A DNA stretch of 64,000 nt from Cymbidium sinense. Lineage: Eukaryota > Streptophyta > Magnoliopsida > Asparagales > Orchidaceae. Below are positions 31,261 to 44,250 of this stretch, one piece after another. Location of the stretch: the NCBI GenBank assembly GCA_021442155.1, contig JAKCPB010000356.1, positions 186,001-250,000 of the forward strand, written 5' to 3'. Position 1 is the first letter of the stretch. The number at the start of each line of letters is the position of its first letter. The translations under genes were made by a program, and so were the position numbers. Under the pieces are notes generated by a model. The model ran no database searches. It worked only from the letters and a program-made list of their open reading frames with translations, and was not told where the DNA came from.

Positions 31261-34200
31261 TTTAGGTTTTTTTTTATTTATTTTATATTTAATTTATTTT
31301 ATTAGGTTTATTTTAGGTTTTTTATTTAGTTTAGTTTATTTTTTTTATTTTATTATTTATTTTATTTTTTATTTTTATTTATTTTATTATTTTAGGTTTA
31401 TGTTTAGGTTTATTTTATTTATTTTTTTTTAGTTTATTTTTTATTTTGTTTAGGTTTATTTATTTTTTATTTTTATTTTTTAGTTTACTTTTATTTAAGG
31501 TTTATTTAGGTTTATTTTTTATTATTTATTTATTATTTATTTTTTTAGTTTTAGGGTTTTTTTTATTTTAGTTTATTTTATTTTGTTTAGTTTAGGTTTT
31601 ATTTTAGTTTAGTTTTATTTTGGGTTTAGGTTTTTTTTAGGTTTAGGTTTATTTTTTATTTATTTATTTATTTTATTTTATTTTTTTTTTAGTTTAGTTA
31701 ATTTTATTTAGTTTTTAGTTCATTTAGTTTAGGTTAGGTTTATTTTTAGGTTTATTTTTTTAGATTAGGTTTAGGGTTTTTTATTTTAGGTTTATTTTAT
31801 TTAGGTTTAGGTTTTATTTGTTTTATTTATTTTTTATTTAGTTTTAATTTTATTTTATTTTGTTTATTTTTTTTTTATTTAGGTTTAAGTTTAGGTTTAG
31901 GTGTTATTTAGTTTATTTTATTTTAGTTTTATTTAGGTTTAGTTTTAGTTTAGGTTTATTTTATTTTTTATTTAGGTTTAGGTTTTTTTATTTAGTTTAG
32001 TTTATTTAGTTTAGGTTTAGGTTTATTTAGGTTTATTTAGTTTAGTTTTTTTTTATTTTAGGTTTGATTATTTATTTTATTTTAGTTTTATTTTATTTTA
32101 TTATTTTAGTTTATGTAGTTTATTTTAGGTTTATTTAAGTTTATTTTAGGTTTATTTTATTTATGTTAGGTTTATTTCTTTTAATTTAATTTAGTTTTTT
32201 TTTTAGTTTAGTTTATTTTTTAAGTTTTATTTAATTTAGGTTTAGGTTTATTTTTTATTTATTTAAGTTTTAGTATATTTAGTTTAGTTTATGTTTAGGT
32301 TTAGGATTATTCATTTAGTTTTAGGTTTAGGTTTATTTATTTTATTTATTTATTTATTAAGGTTTAGGTTTTTTGGTTTATTTAGTTTTATTTTATTTTG
32401 GGTTTAGGTTAGGTTTAGTTTAGTTTTTATTTTATTTATTTATATAGTATATTTTGTTTAGTTTATTAATTTTTATTTTATTGTTTAGTTTATTTTTATT
32501 TTTATATTTAATTTATTTTATTTTAGTTTATTATTTTATTTATTTTAGTTTATTTTTATTTTTATTTTTAGTTTAGGTTTAGGTTTTTTTTTTATTTTAG
32601 TTTAGGTTTAGGTTTAGATTTTTATATTATTTTTTATTATTTATTTTATTTAATTTAGTTTATTTTATTTTATTTTTTTAGTTGTTTAGTTTAGTTTCTT
32701 TTATTTTAGGTTTAGGTTTTTATTTTTTATTTATGTTTAGGTTTAGTTTATTTTTAGTTTAGGTTTAGTTTTATTTAATTTTAGTTTAGGTTTAGGTTTA
32801 GATATTTTTTAGTTTGTTTATTTTATTTTTTATTATTTATTTAGTTTAGTTTATTTTATTTATTTAGTTTAGGTTTTATTAGTTTAGTTTATTAGTTTTA
32901 GTTTAGTTTACTTAGTTTAGTTTAGGTTTATTTAGTTTTTTATTTTATTTTTATTTATTTATTTTTTTTTAGGTTTATTAGTTTAGGTTTAGGTTTATTT
33001 TTATTTATTTATTTATTTTATTATTTAGTTTAGTTTAGGTTTAGGTTTAGTTTAATTTTTTTAGGTTTAGGTTTATTTTATTATTTAGTTTAGTTTTTTT
33101 ATTTTAGGTTTATTTTAGTTTAGTTTAGTTTAGTTTTTTTTTTATTTAGTTTAATTTATTTATTTTATTTTGTTTAGTTTATTTATTTATTTTAGTTTTA
33201 TAGGTTTAGGTTTGTTATTATTTTAGTTTATGTTTAGATTTAGTTTATTTAGGTTTAGGTTTATTTATTTTATTATTAGTTTTTATTTATTTTAGTTTAG
33301 TTTAGTTTATTTAGTTTAGTTTAGGTTTAGGTTTATTTATTTTTTAGTTTTTATTTAGTTTATTATTTAGTTTATTTTAGGTTTAGGTTTGTTTAATTAT
33401 TTATTTTATTTAGTTTATTTTTTTAGTTTTATTTTAGGTTTTAGGTTTAGGTTTTTATTTATTTGTTTAGTTTAGGTTTTAGTTTTTAGTTTAGGTTTAG
33501 GTTTATTTAGTTTAGGCTTAGATTTATGTTTAGGTTTAGGTTTAGGTTTTAGGTTTATTTTAGTTTATTTTATTTTTATTTTTTATTTAGTTTAGGTTTA
33601 GGTATATTTATTTAGTTTATTAGGTTTAGGTTTAGGTTTATTTATTTAGTTTAGGTTTAGTTTTTGGTTTATTTAGGTTTATTATTTTTAGTTTTTTTTA
33701 TTTTGTTATTTATGTTTAGGTTTAGGTTTAGGTTTATTTTTAGGTTTAGGTTTATTTTATTTTATTTATTTATTTTAGGTTTAGGTTTAGTTTAGGTTTT
33801 TTAGGTTTATTTATTTAGGTTTAGTTTATTTAGTTTAGTTTAGGTTTATTTATTTAGTTTATTTTAGTTTAAGTTTAGTTTAGGTTTAGATTTATTTAGT
33901 TTAGTTTAGGTTTATTTTTTTTATTTTTACTTGGTTTAGTTTATTTATTTAGGTTTAGGTTTAGGTTTAGGTGTATTTAGGTTTATTTTTGTTTATTTAG
34001 GTTTAGGTTTATTTTATTTAGTTATTAGGTTTAGGTTTAGGTTTATTTAGTTTATTTAGTTTATTTAGTTTAGGTTTAGGTTTAGGTTTTGTTTAGGTTT
34101 TTTAGGTTTAGGTTTAGTTTATTTTATTTAATTTATTTAGTTTAGGTTTAGGTTTTTTATTTTAGTTTAGGTTTAGGTTTATTTTACTTATTTAGGTTTA

Positions 34201-37200
34201 GGGTTTAGGTTTATTTAGGTTTTGGTTTAGGTTTAGGTTTATTATTTAGTTTAGTTTAGGTTTATTTATTTATTTTTTATTTAGTTTAGTTTATTTAGTT
34301 AGGTTTATGTTTAGGTTTAGGTTTATTTAAGTATATTTTTTAATTTAGGTTTAGGTTTATTTATTTGTTAATATTATTTTACTGTATGTTTAGGTTTAGG
34401 TTTTTTTTATTTAGTTTATGTTTAGGTTTAGTTTAGGTTTATTTAGTTTAGTTTATTTTATTTATTTAGGTTTAGATTTTTTAGGTTTTGGGTTTAGGTT
34501 TAGGTTTAGGTTTAGTTTATTTTAGTTTATTTAGTTAGGTTTAGGTTTATTTAGGTTTAGGTTTATGTTTAGGTTTAGGTAGTTTAGTTTAGGTTTAGTA
34601 TAGGTTTTATTTAGGTTTATTTAGTTTAGTTTATTTATTTTTTTAGTTTGTTTATTTATTTTAGGTTTAGGTTTAGGTTTATGTTTAGGTTAATTTTGTT
34701 TATTTTATTTATTTAGTTTATTTTAGTTTAGTTTAGGTTTATTTAGTTTATTAGTTTTGTATATTTTAGTTTAGGTTTAGGTTTAGGTTTATTTTTATTT
34801 AGTTTATTTTGTTTATTTTAGGTTTAGGTTTATTTAATTTAGTTTAGTTTAGTTCAGTTTAGGTTTATTTATTTAGTTTAGTTTATTTAGGTTTAGATTT
34901 AGGTTTATTTTAGGTTTTAGTTTATTTATTTTATTTTTTAGTTTAGTTTAGCTTAGTTTAGGTTTAGGTTTAGGTTTATTTTTTTTTTTAGTTTACATAT
35001 ATTTTAGTTTTAGTTTATGTTAGGTTTATTTTAGGTTTAGGTTTAGGTTTAGGTTTATTTATTTTTAGTTTAGTTTAGGTTTATTTATTTAGGTTTAGGT
35101 TTGGTTTATTTATTTAGTTATTATATGTTTAGGTTTATTTTAGTTAGATTTAGTTTATTTAGGTTGAGGTTTAGGTTTAGTTTTATTTTGTTTAGTTTAT
35201 TTTAGTTTAGGTTTAGGTTTAGGTTTATTTTATTTTGGTTTAGTTTAGTTTAGGTTTATTTATTTTAGTTTAGTTTAGTTTGTTTATTTTAGGTTTTAGG
35301 TTATTTTAAGTTTATTTCAATTTAGTTTAGTTTAGGTTTTTAGGTTGATATAAGTTTAGGTTTAGGTTTTATTTTTTAGTTTAGTTTAGGTTTCTTTAGT
35401 TTATTAGGTTTAAGTATTTTTTAGTTTAGGTTTAGGTTTATTTAGTTTATTTATTTAGTTTAGGTTTAAGTTTAGGTTTATGTTTATTTATTTAGTTTAT
35501 TTAGTTTAGTTTATTTATTTTAGTTTATTTATTTAAGTTTAGGTTTAGGTTTAGGTTTATTTTTATTTTAGGTTTATCTATCTTTATTTATTTAGGTTTA
35601 GGTTTATTTTTATTTAGTTTAGTTTATTTAGTTTATATAGGTTTAGTTTATTTAGTTTATTTATTAGTTTAGGTTTTAGTTTAGTTTAGTTTAGGTTTAG
35701 GTTTATTTTATAGGTTTAGGTTTATTTAGTTTAGGTTTAGGTTTAAGTTTATTTACTTATTTATTTTAGGTTTAGGTTTAGGTTTATTTTAGTTTAGTTT
35801 AGTTTATTTATTTAGGTTTATATTTAGGTTTTGGTTTAGGTTTAGGTTTAGGTTTTAGTTTATTTAGTTTTAGGTTTAGGTTTATTTTAGTTTTTGTTTT
35901 AGGTATAGGTTTAGGTTTAGGTTTATTTTAGGTTTTATTTAGTTTAGTTTATTTTAGTTTAGGTTTATTCTATTTAGTTTAGTTTCATTTTTATTTTGTT
36001 TATTTTAATTTAGTTTAGTTTAATTTAGGTTCAGGTTTAGATTTTAGGTTTATTTAATTTAGTTTATTTAGTTTAGGTTTATTTTATTTATTTTATTTAG
36101 TTTGTTTAGTTTATTTATTTATTTTAAGTGTAGGTTTATTTAGTTTATTTTTTTTATTCTAGTTATTTTATTTATTTAATTTAGGTTTAGGTTTAGCTTT
36201 AAGTTTATTTTATCTAGTTTTATTTTATTTATTTATTTTATTTATTTTGGGTTTAGGTTTATTTAGTTTAGGTTTAGGTTTAGGTTTTTTATTTAGTTTA
36301 GTTTATTTTAGTTTAGTTTTTTTAGTTTAGTTTAGGTTTATTTATTTAGTTTATTTTTATTTTTTAGTTTATTTTTTTAGTTTAGTTTAGGTTTAGTTTA
36401 TTTATTTAGTTTGTTTATTTAGTTTCTTTAGTTTATTTTATTTTTATTTAGTTTAGTTTAGTTTATGTTTAGGTTTGTTTAGGTTTATTTAGATTTTTTA
36501 GTTTAGTTTATTTAGTCAGTTTAAGTTTAGGTTAGGTTTAGGTTTAGGTATTAGTTTAGTTTTGGTTTAGGTTTAGATTTTTAATTTAGTTTAGGTTTAT
36601 TTAATTTTATATTTAGGTTTAGGTTTATTTAGTTTAGTTTATTTAGTTTATTTTATTTAGTTTATGTTTAGAATTTATTTATTTTAATTTAGTTTAGTTT
36701 AGTTTATTTTAGGTTTAGGTTTAGTTTAGGTTTAGTTAATTTAGTTTAGTTTATTTATTTATTTTTTTAGTTTAGGTTTTATTTTATTTAGTTTATTTAG
36801 TTAATTTTGTTTTATTTTATTTTATTTAGTTTAGTTTAGTCTAGTTTATTTAGGTTTAGGTTTATTTTATTTATTAATTTAGTTTTTTTATTTAGTTTAG
36901 GTTTAGCTTTTGGTTTAGGTTTATTTAGTTTAGGTTTATTTAGGTTTAAGTTTATTTAGTTTAGTTTTATTTAGTTTAGGTTTATTTTTAGTTTATGTTT
37001 ATTTTAGGTTTAGGTTTTTAATTTAGTTTAGGTTTAGGTTTAGTTTAGGTTTAGGTTTTTGGTTTAGGTTTATTTAGTTTAGGTTTATTTTATTTAGGTT
37101 TGGTTTATTTATTTTAGTTTATTATTTTATTTATTTAGTTTAGTTTATATTTATTTTAGTTTAAGTTTATTAGGTTTATTTAGGTTTAGGTTTAGGTTTT

Positions 37201-39480
37201 TTTTTTTGGTTTTAGGTTTATTTATTTTAGTTTAGTTTAGTTTATTTAGGTTTAGGTTTATGTTTATTTAGTTTATTTAGGTTTAGGTTTATTTATTTAG
37301 GTTTTTATTTAGCTTAGTTTATTTTATTTAGGTTTAGGTATTTTATTTAGTTTATTTATTTAGGTTTGTTTATTTTTTATTTTATGTTTATTTAGGTTAA
37401 TTTTTATTTAGTTTAGTTTATTTAGGTTTAGGATTATTTAGTTTTAGTTTATTTGGGTTTAGGTCTATTTAGTTTTGTTTAGGTTTAGGTTTAGGTTTAT
37501 TTTATAGGTTTAGGATTATTTTAGGTTTAGGTTTATTTAGTTTAGGTTTAGGATTAGGTTTATTTATTTATATATTTTAGGTTTAGGTTTAGGTTTATTT
37601 TAATTTAGTTAGTTTATTTATTTAGTTTAGGTTTAGGTTTGGGTTTAGGTTTTGGGTTTAGTTTAGTTTATTTAGGTTTAGGTTTATTTAGTTTAGGTTT
37701 AGGTTTAGGTTTAGGTTTAGGTTTATTTTAGGTTATATTTAGTTTAGTTTAGGTTTATTTATTTAGTTTTTAGGTTTGTTTAGTAGTTTATTTTATTTTA
37801 TTTATTTATTTAGTTTAGGTTTAGGTATATTTTATTTAGTTTATTTATTTTACTAGATTATTTATTTGTTTAGGTTTAGGTTTAGGTTTTGGTTTATTTA
37901 GTTTAGTTTATTTTAGTTTAGGTTTATTTAATTTATTTTCATTTTAGTTTATTTTTAGTTTAGTTTAGTTTAGGTTTATTTATTTAGTTTTTCTTATTTA
38001 GTTTATTTTTTGTTTAGTTCATTTTATTTATTTTTAGTTTAGCTTAGTTTAGGTTTAGGTTTATTTAGGTTTCATTAGTTTAGCTTATTTAGTTTAGTTT
38101 AGGTTTAGGTTTAGGTTTTAGCTTAGTTTAGGTTTGGGTTTAGGTTTAGTTTTATTTTATTTTATTTAGGTTTAGGTTTATTTTATTTAGTTTTTAGTTT
38201 ATTTAATTTAATTTATTAATTGAGTTTATTTATTTAGTTTAGGTTTAAGTTTTAGTTTATTTAATTTAGTTTAGTTTAGTTTATTTTTTTTATTTAGGTT
38301 TATTTTATTTTATGTAGTTTATTTATTTATTTATTTTAGTTTAGGTTTTAAGTTTTATTTAGTTTATTTAGTTTTATTTATTTTATTTATTTAGTTTAGT
38401 TTAGTCTAGTTTATTTAGGTTTAGGTTTATTTTACTTATTTAGTTTATTTTATATTTAGTTTATGTTTAGGTTTTGGTTTAGATTTTAGGTTTAGGTTTT
38501 ATTTAGTTTAGGTTTATTTAGTTAGGTTTAGGTTTAGGTTTTATTTTAGTTTAGGTTTATTAATTTAAGTTTAGGTTTAGGTTTATTTAGGTTTTATTTA
38601 GTTCAAATTTATTTAGTTTAGGTTTATTTTATTTAGGTTTAGGTTTTTTATTTAGTTTATATTATTTTATTTTTTTAATTTTAGTTCAAGTTTATTTAGT
38701 TTATTTAGTTTATTTAGGTTTAGGTATAGGTTTATTTTTATTTAGGTCTTAGGTTTAAGTTTAGGTTTAGGTTTTTATTAAGTTTAGGTTTAGGTTTAGG
38801 TTTATTTTTTATTTTAATTTTGGTTTATTTATTTAGGCTTGTTTAGTTTAGGTTTAGATTTATTATTATTTTATATTTTATTTAGTTTAGGTTTATTTAT
38901 TTTAGTTTAGGTTTTGTTTTTTAGTTTAGGTTTAGTTTATTTTATTTTAGTTTATTTTATTTATGTTTGGTTAATTTAGTTTAGGTTTTAGGTTTAGGTT
39001 TAGGTTTATTTTAGTTTAATTTAGTTTAGTTTAGTTTGTTTATTTATTTAGTTTATCTTTAGGTTAGGTTTATTTATTTAGTTTAGTTTTAATTTATTTA
39101 GTTTAATTTTAGTTTAGTTTATTTAGTTTTTTATTTTATTTAGTTAGGTTTAGGTTTATTTTGGTTTATTTAGTTTATTTTAGTTTATTTAGTTTAGTTT
39201 AGGTTTTGGTTTAGGTTTATTTAGGTTTATTTAGTTTAGTTTATTTTAGTTTATTTAGTTTAGGTTTAGTTTATTTAGTTTCATTTATTTTATTTAGTTT
39301 ATATTTTTATTTATTTTAATTTTTATTTTATTTTATTTAGTTTATCTTTATTTATTTTATTTATTTATTTTTAGTTTAGGTTTAGGTTTAGGTTAGGTTT
39401 TTTTATTTAGTTTAGTTTAGATTTTAGTTTAGGTTTAGGTTTCATGTTTAGGTTTAGGTAGGGTTTAGTTTAGAGGTTTA
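31261..39480 (+). repeat. 8-kb TTTAGG/TTTATTTAG tract, C-depleted
   Basis: More than 8 kb almost free of both C and of GGG on the + strand. It consists of TTTAGG, TTTAG, TTTATT and TTTAGGTTTAGGTTTA units without the box and landmark order of the flanking segments. GG doublets in TTTAGG replace telomeric GGG. I find no open frame of note, no RNA gene and no transposon in it. It may be a separately amplified derivative or an assembly or base-calling artefact (see findings). Confidence 0.78.
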
Positions 39481-41074
39481 GTTTTATTTTTTTTTAATAT
39501 TTTTTTGGGGTTTAGGTTTAGTTTAGTTTAGGTTTAGGGTTTTGTTTAGGTTTTTTTTAAAAAAATTAAGTAAGTTAGTTTAGATTATTTAGTTTTTTTA
39601 GTTTATTTTAGTTTATTTTATTTTATTTTATTTAGGTTTATTTTATTTTATTTAGTTTAGTTTATTTATTTTGGTTTATTTGTTTAGGTTTTCATTTTAG
39701 TTTATTTTAGGTTTAGGTTTAGGTTTTGTTTATTTTTTTAGTTTTAATGTTATTTTAGGTTTAAGTTTTATTTTTATTTTAGGTTTAGGTTTAGATTTTA
39801 TTTTCTTTGTTTAGTTTAGGTTTAGATTTATTTTAGGTTTTATTTTTAGTTAGGTTTAGATTTATTTTAGTTTATTTATTTTATTTATTTAGTTTGTTTA
39901 GGTTTAGTATATTTTAGGTTTAGTTTTAGGTTTTATTTTTTTTAGTTTATTTTTAGCTTTAGGTTTATTTTATTTATTTATTTTAAGTTTAAATTTTTAG
40001 TTTATTTATTTTTATTTTTTAAGTTTTAGGTTTATTTTAGGTTTAGGTTTTTTTAGTTTTATTATTTTATTTTAGGTTTATTTTATTTTTATTTTACTTT
40101 TTTGATTTTTATTTTATTTATTTTTTTTATTTATTTAATTTACTTTAGCATGGGTTTTATTTTTTTTACTTTAGTTTATTTATTTTACTTTACTTCAAGG
40201 TTTAGGTTTAGGTTTAGGTTTTAATTTAGTTTTTCTATTATTTTATTTTTTATTTAATTTAGGTTTAGGTTATTTTTTATGTTTTATTTTGTTTAGGTTT
40301 AAGTTTTTAGGTTTTTAGGGTTTAGGGTTTAGGTTTAGGGTTTAGGGCTAAGGGTGGTAATTTAGGGTTAGTTTTAGTTTAGTTAGGTGTTTTTTTTTTT
40401 TTTTTAATTTTTAGTAAACTTAGGTTTAATTTTATTTAGTTTATTTATTTTATTTTTTTAATTTAGTTTATTTTATGTTTTTTATTTAGGTTTATTTTTT
40501 ATTTATTTAGTTTATTTATTTTTTTATTTTTAGTTTAGTTTTTATTTTAGTTTATTTTTTTATGTTTAGGTTTATTTTATTAGGTTTATTTTTTTAGTTT
40601 TTATTTTTATTTTATTTTTTTAGGTTTAGGTTTATGATTTTTTTTTTTATTTTTTTAGGTTTAGGTTTAGGTTTTTATTTAGGTTTATTTTAGGTTTTTT
40701 TAGTTTAGTTTAGGTTTTATTAGTTTATTTTAGGTTTAGATTTAGGTTTATTTATTTTAGTTTAGGTTTATGTTTATTTTATTTTTTATTTTTTTGGTTT
40801 AGGTTTTTAGTTTAGGGTTTAGGTTTTTTTATAGGTTTATTTTTGGTTTATTTTAGGTTTAGGTTTTATTTTAGTTTTGATTTTATTTATTTTAGGTTTA
40901 GTTTTTATTTTATTAGGTTTTTATTTTATTTTTTAGTTTAGTTTAGATTTTTGTTTATTTTATTTTAATTTAGTTTTTTTTAGGTTTAGGTTTAGGATTA
41001 GATTTTAGTTTATGTTTTTATTTTTTTATTTTTTTATTTTATTTTGGTTTAGGATTTAGTTTATTTTGGTTTAT
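39481..41074 (+). repeat. Degenerate array with two tract starts, ends at LINE B
   Basis: TTTAGGG-like blocks at about 39480-39550 and 40310-40385 are separated by T-rich tracts. The tract starts AAAATTAAGTAAGTTAG (near 39558) and TTAGTAAACTTAGG (near 40420) are recognisable. The segment ends in a T run that forms the poly(A) complement of LINE B. Confidence 0.78.
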
Positions 41075-41085
41075 GTTTTTTTTTT

Positions 41086-42530
41086 ATATAAATCAAACCA
41101 TAGGCCAATTCACCAAAATGATCAAATAAAGCAAAGGAAGTTAATGGGTTTAGCTAAAAACCAAGCATTAACTCCACACCAAGGAGAAACACAAAATGGG
41201 CATCGACATGAATAGGGGTAACACAACCCAACAATACAATCCCAAAGGCATAACAACAAGCCACGACTATCTCTAGAGCACTAGCAATTCAAATCCAAGG
41301 GTAAAACCTCCACCCAAATAACAAAATAGTAGAATATAAGCAACACCAAAGAGAGGAAAGCCATAGGGAGACCAAGAGGGCATCCAGAAATTACCATCAA
41401 AACCACAACCAAGGTAGCAGGAAAAACACCAAATCGGTGAAGAGGCAAATGTTAAACAAGGACATCAAAATAAATAGGGAGATTCAATACCAACCAAATC
41501 CCAATACACCAAGTCGGGAACATCAAGGCAAGATAGCATCAATCCCAAGTCACCAAGCTAGAGAGAGCCACAAGCCCTCGACAACAGGCCAATCTAATTG
41601 AGAGCAGCGCAAACCATTAGGCATAGAAAAAAAAAAAACAACCACTCCTCAGAATAAAACCCAAGTGGAAGAAAAGAACCACAAAGCGGTTGTCCTCATA
41701 CAATAAATTGATACAACCAATAAAACACCAGAAAATAAAATTGAAAAAAACCAAGCAAAAAAAGAGACCAATAGGCCACCCCAACCAAACCAGTGGAAGT
41801 TCAATTCAGGGAACATACCAAAATAAAGGTTAACCCAATATAGAGCCCAAAATAGGGAAAAGAACAATGATTGGCATAGAACCCACCTCTCCAAAACCAA
41901 GAAACAAAATTGGTAGTCACTCATAGACAAAAAAGTATAAAATGCCAAAGAACCACCCAACCCGACAAATCTGGGGAGAACAAGGGAAAGGTTCAAACCA
42001 TAAGTGACACCAAATGGGAGGACAACAATTAGAAAAGTTACCAATCCACAAGGAGTAAAACCAACTAGAAACCAGAAACCAAGAAAGAGAACATCAACCA
42101 CCAAAACCCCAAAACTAAAAGTAGAAGAGACCAAAACATGAATGACCACCCAAAATAGTTAGTAAATAAAAAAAAGAAAATTGTAACATCTAGCAACCAA
42201 CCATAGTAGCCAAAATTCAATTCAAATAATGTAATAGGAAGCCAAAACACGACAATCAATTAGTGTAAGGGGTATATCGCACAACCACAACCTAATAGGA
42301 GACCCCCAAAACATCACTAATGACAAAATGAGCAGCATGAGCCATAGAAAAGATAACCATTAGTCTTAGAGGAGGAAAATCAATTAAACTAAAACCAAAA
42401 ACTTTCATATAAAGTGAGATTGACCAACCCTAAAAAAAAAATAGCAAAACCACATTCTTGTGAGGAAGCAAAAAAAATAAAATTAGAATAAAACCACCAT
42501 AGAAATATGATCAACAAAATAATTGAAAGA
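41086..42530 (-). other. 3' UTR of LINE B
   Basis: The region between the RNase H remnant and the poly(A) end is T/G-rich on the minus strand with no conserved domain. The 166-codon open frame at 41649-42149 (hydrophobic, Phe/Leu/Val-rich) is most simply a composition effect of this 3' UTR. The terminal sequence on minus is GGTTTGATTTATATAAAA. Confidence 0.65.
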
Positions 42531-43200
42531 TAAAATCAGGTAAGTGTCAGTGTTATCCAGTTGACTAGGCCATGTAGATGCTTAAGTAAGCTATGGTTAT
42601 CAAATAAAGTGAGCTCATTTAATTCAACTCCCAAATTAGCGAAATCATCACAAGCATTACCTTCGATGAATGTGAAAATTTTTTGTAGCAAACTTGAGAA
42701 AGAAGCTTTTAATGTGATTAAGAAGATAAAATAATCATTCCCCATTTTATTAGTATTGAGCATATCAAGTAAAAGAAGAGCATCAACTTAAATCCAAATA
42801 TTAAAGAGGCCTATGATTAAACAAATATCTATAGCTTTATTAACAACCATGAGCTCGGCATAAGAACAAGCTTTGAGGGGTTAGGCATAATCACAAATTA
42901 TAACCTTTAGAATCCCTAAGAATTCCACCACAACCATATTTGTTTGGGAAATGGAACTATTGATCTTAATAAAATATTCTTTAGGATTAATCCAATGTAC
43001 AATCCTAACACTCTTGCATGAAGGGACATCATGCAAAGTGATACCCAAATTTTTAGTCACCAATCTATAACCTCTAAAACGAATATTACTAATTAAATTT
43101 GCATTAAACAAAGCACGATTTTTTTCTTTAATTCTAGAAAGGATCCTTTTATGGTTCATAGGGATGCCTCGATATTTAGCATCATTTCTAAACATCCAAA
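42530..43200 (-). pseudogene. LINE B RNase H domain (RVT_3 type), decayed
   Basis: The minus strand has the open frame 42881-43195, ending in WINPKEYFIKINSSISQTNM. This matches the start of the plant LINE RNase H, where FKINTDGS is usual, so the first catalytic Asp appears to be replaced. A second open frame (42536-42763) contains FIEGNACDDFANLG, matching the HxxREGNxxADxLAN block near the domain end. These domains remove RNA from hybrid during integration. Frameshifts and missing residues indicate no activity. Confidence 0.85.
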
Positions 43201-43259
43201 TGAACCAAATAAGGGTAATAGCAATTAAAACTTTTTATGACCTTTCAGTTTATGGAAAC

Positions 43260-44250
43260 AAACTTCAAGAAGTTGATATATAAAAGAGAGCCATGAAAAT
43301 AGTTAGTGTTAAATAAATCATCATACCATATCCAAAGTTTGGAAGTAATAGCACCATTGACAAAACATGATTAACATTTTCAATATGAAAGAAACATTAG
43401 CACTTGAAGGTAAATAAAACCCTTTTAGCCAGTAAGCAATCTACAGGAATGAAGTTATTCAAACTCCTTCAAGCTAAAATATAATTAGAAATGGGAATGA
43501 TATTGTTCCAAAGTTTAATGAAAACATTAGAGGTGTTTTGTTTATTTCTAATAAAATTCAAACCTCTTTAAGAATGAAATCTCATTGTAAGAGAGCTTGA
43601 AAAAATTTGATCGTTTATTAGAAAAGATAGTGATGTTGCAAAACTTGTCAAAAATAGTAATAGGAATGTAGTTCTCAAGTTTGTTTTCATTCCAATTGTT
43701 ATTAAGAAAAAAAGAGTTAACTTTGATACTAGTAGTAGAGTGTGTAGATAAAAGTCAATAGAGCCATTACCAATCAATTATCTTGCCAAAGATAGAAGAG
43801 CGAATGAATACCCCAAGATATTAAAGATTCAACAACCCATTTAATGGAGCAAAGCCTTTTCCAAACAGAGAGTCACCAACTTTATAAGCAGATAAGAGGT
43901 GTTTACCTTGGCAATATTTTTCTATCATAAAATTAGCCCAAAGGCTATCATTCTTTCTAAAATTCCACTAGAGAATATGAGAGAAGAAAGTCTTCACGAA
44001 TAGGTTTGCAACCAAGACCACCTTCACCCAAATAACCATAACATTTATACCAGATGTCAATGCATTCTTTTAATAGAATTATTGGATCCCAAAAAATTTA
44101 TTAAACAGCGATCAATTCTAATAAGAGTAGAATTAGTGGGAATAATAATTTGAATCAAATAAAGAGGCATAGAATTAGAGTTCTCTTAAGAATAGTGTGT
44201 CTACCACCAAAGGAAAGTAAATGGAATTCCCAAACGAAAATTTTATTTCA
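43260..44250 (-). pseudogene. LINE B ORF2 connector and zf-RVT region
   Basis: The minus strand continues the LINE ORF2 in broken frames between RT and RNase H, where plant LINEs carry the zf-RVT zinc-binding region. Pieces such as KYLGSPLFKG near 44310-44330 are typical of the segment after the RT motif. The zinc ligands themselves cannot be assigned confidently because of frameshifts. The open frame 43568-43777 lies in this region but is not clearly in the ancestral frame. Confidence 0.6.

Noticed and set aside
41649..42149. 166-codon hydrophobic frame that might look like a membrane protein
   Set aside because: It lies in the LINE B 3' UTR, whose T/G-rich minus strand yields Phe/Leu/Val/Gly codons. 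No domain, and the long frame is alone.
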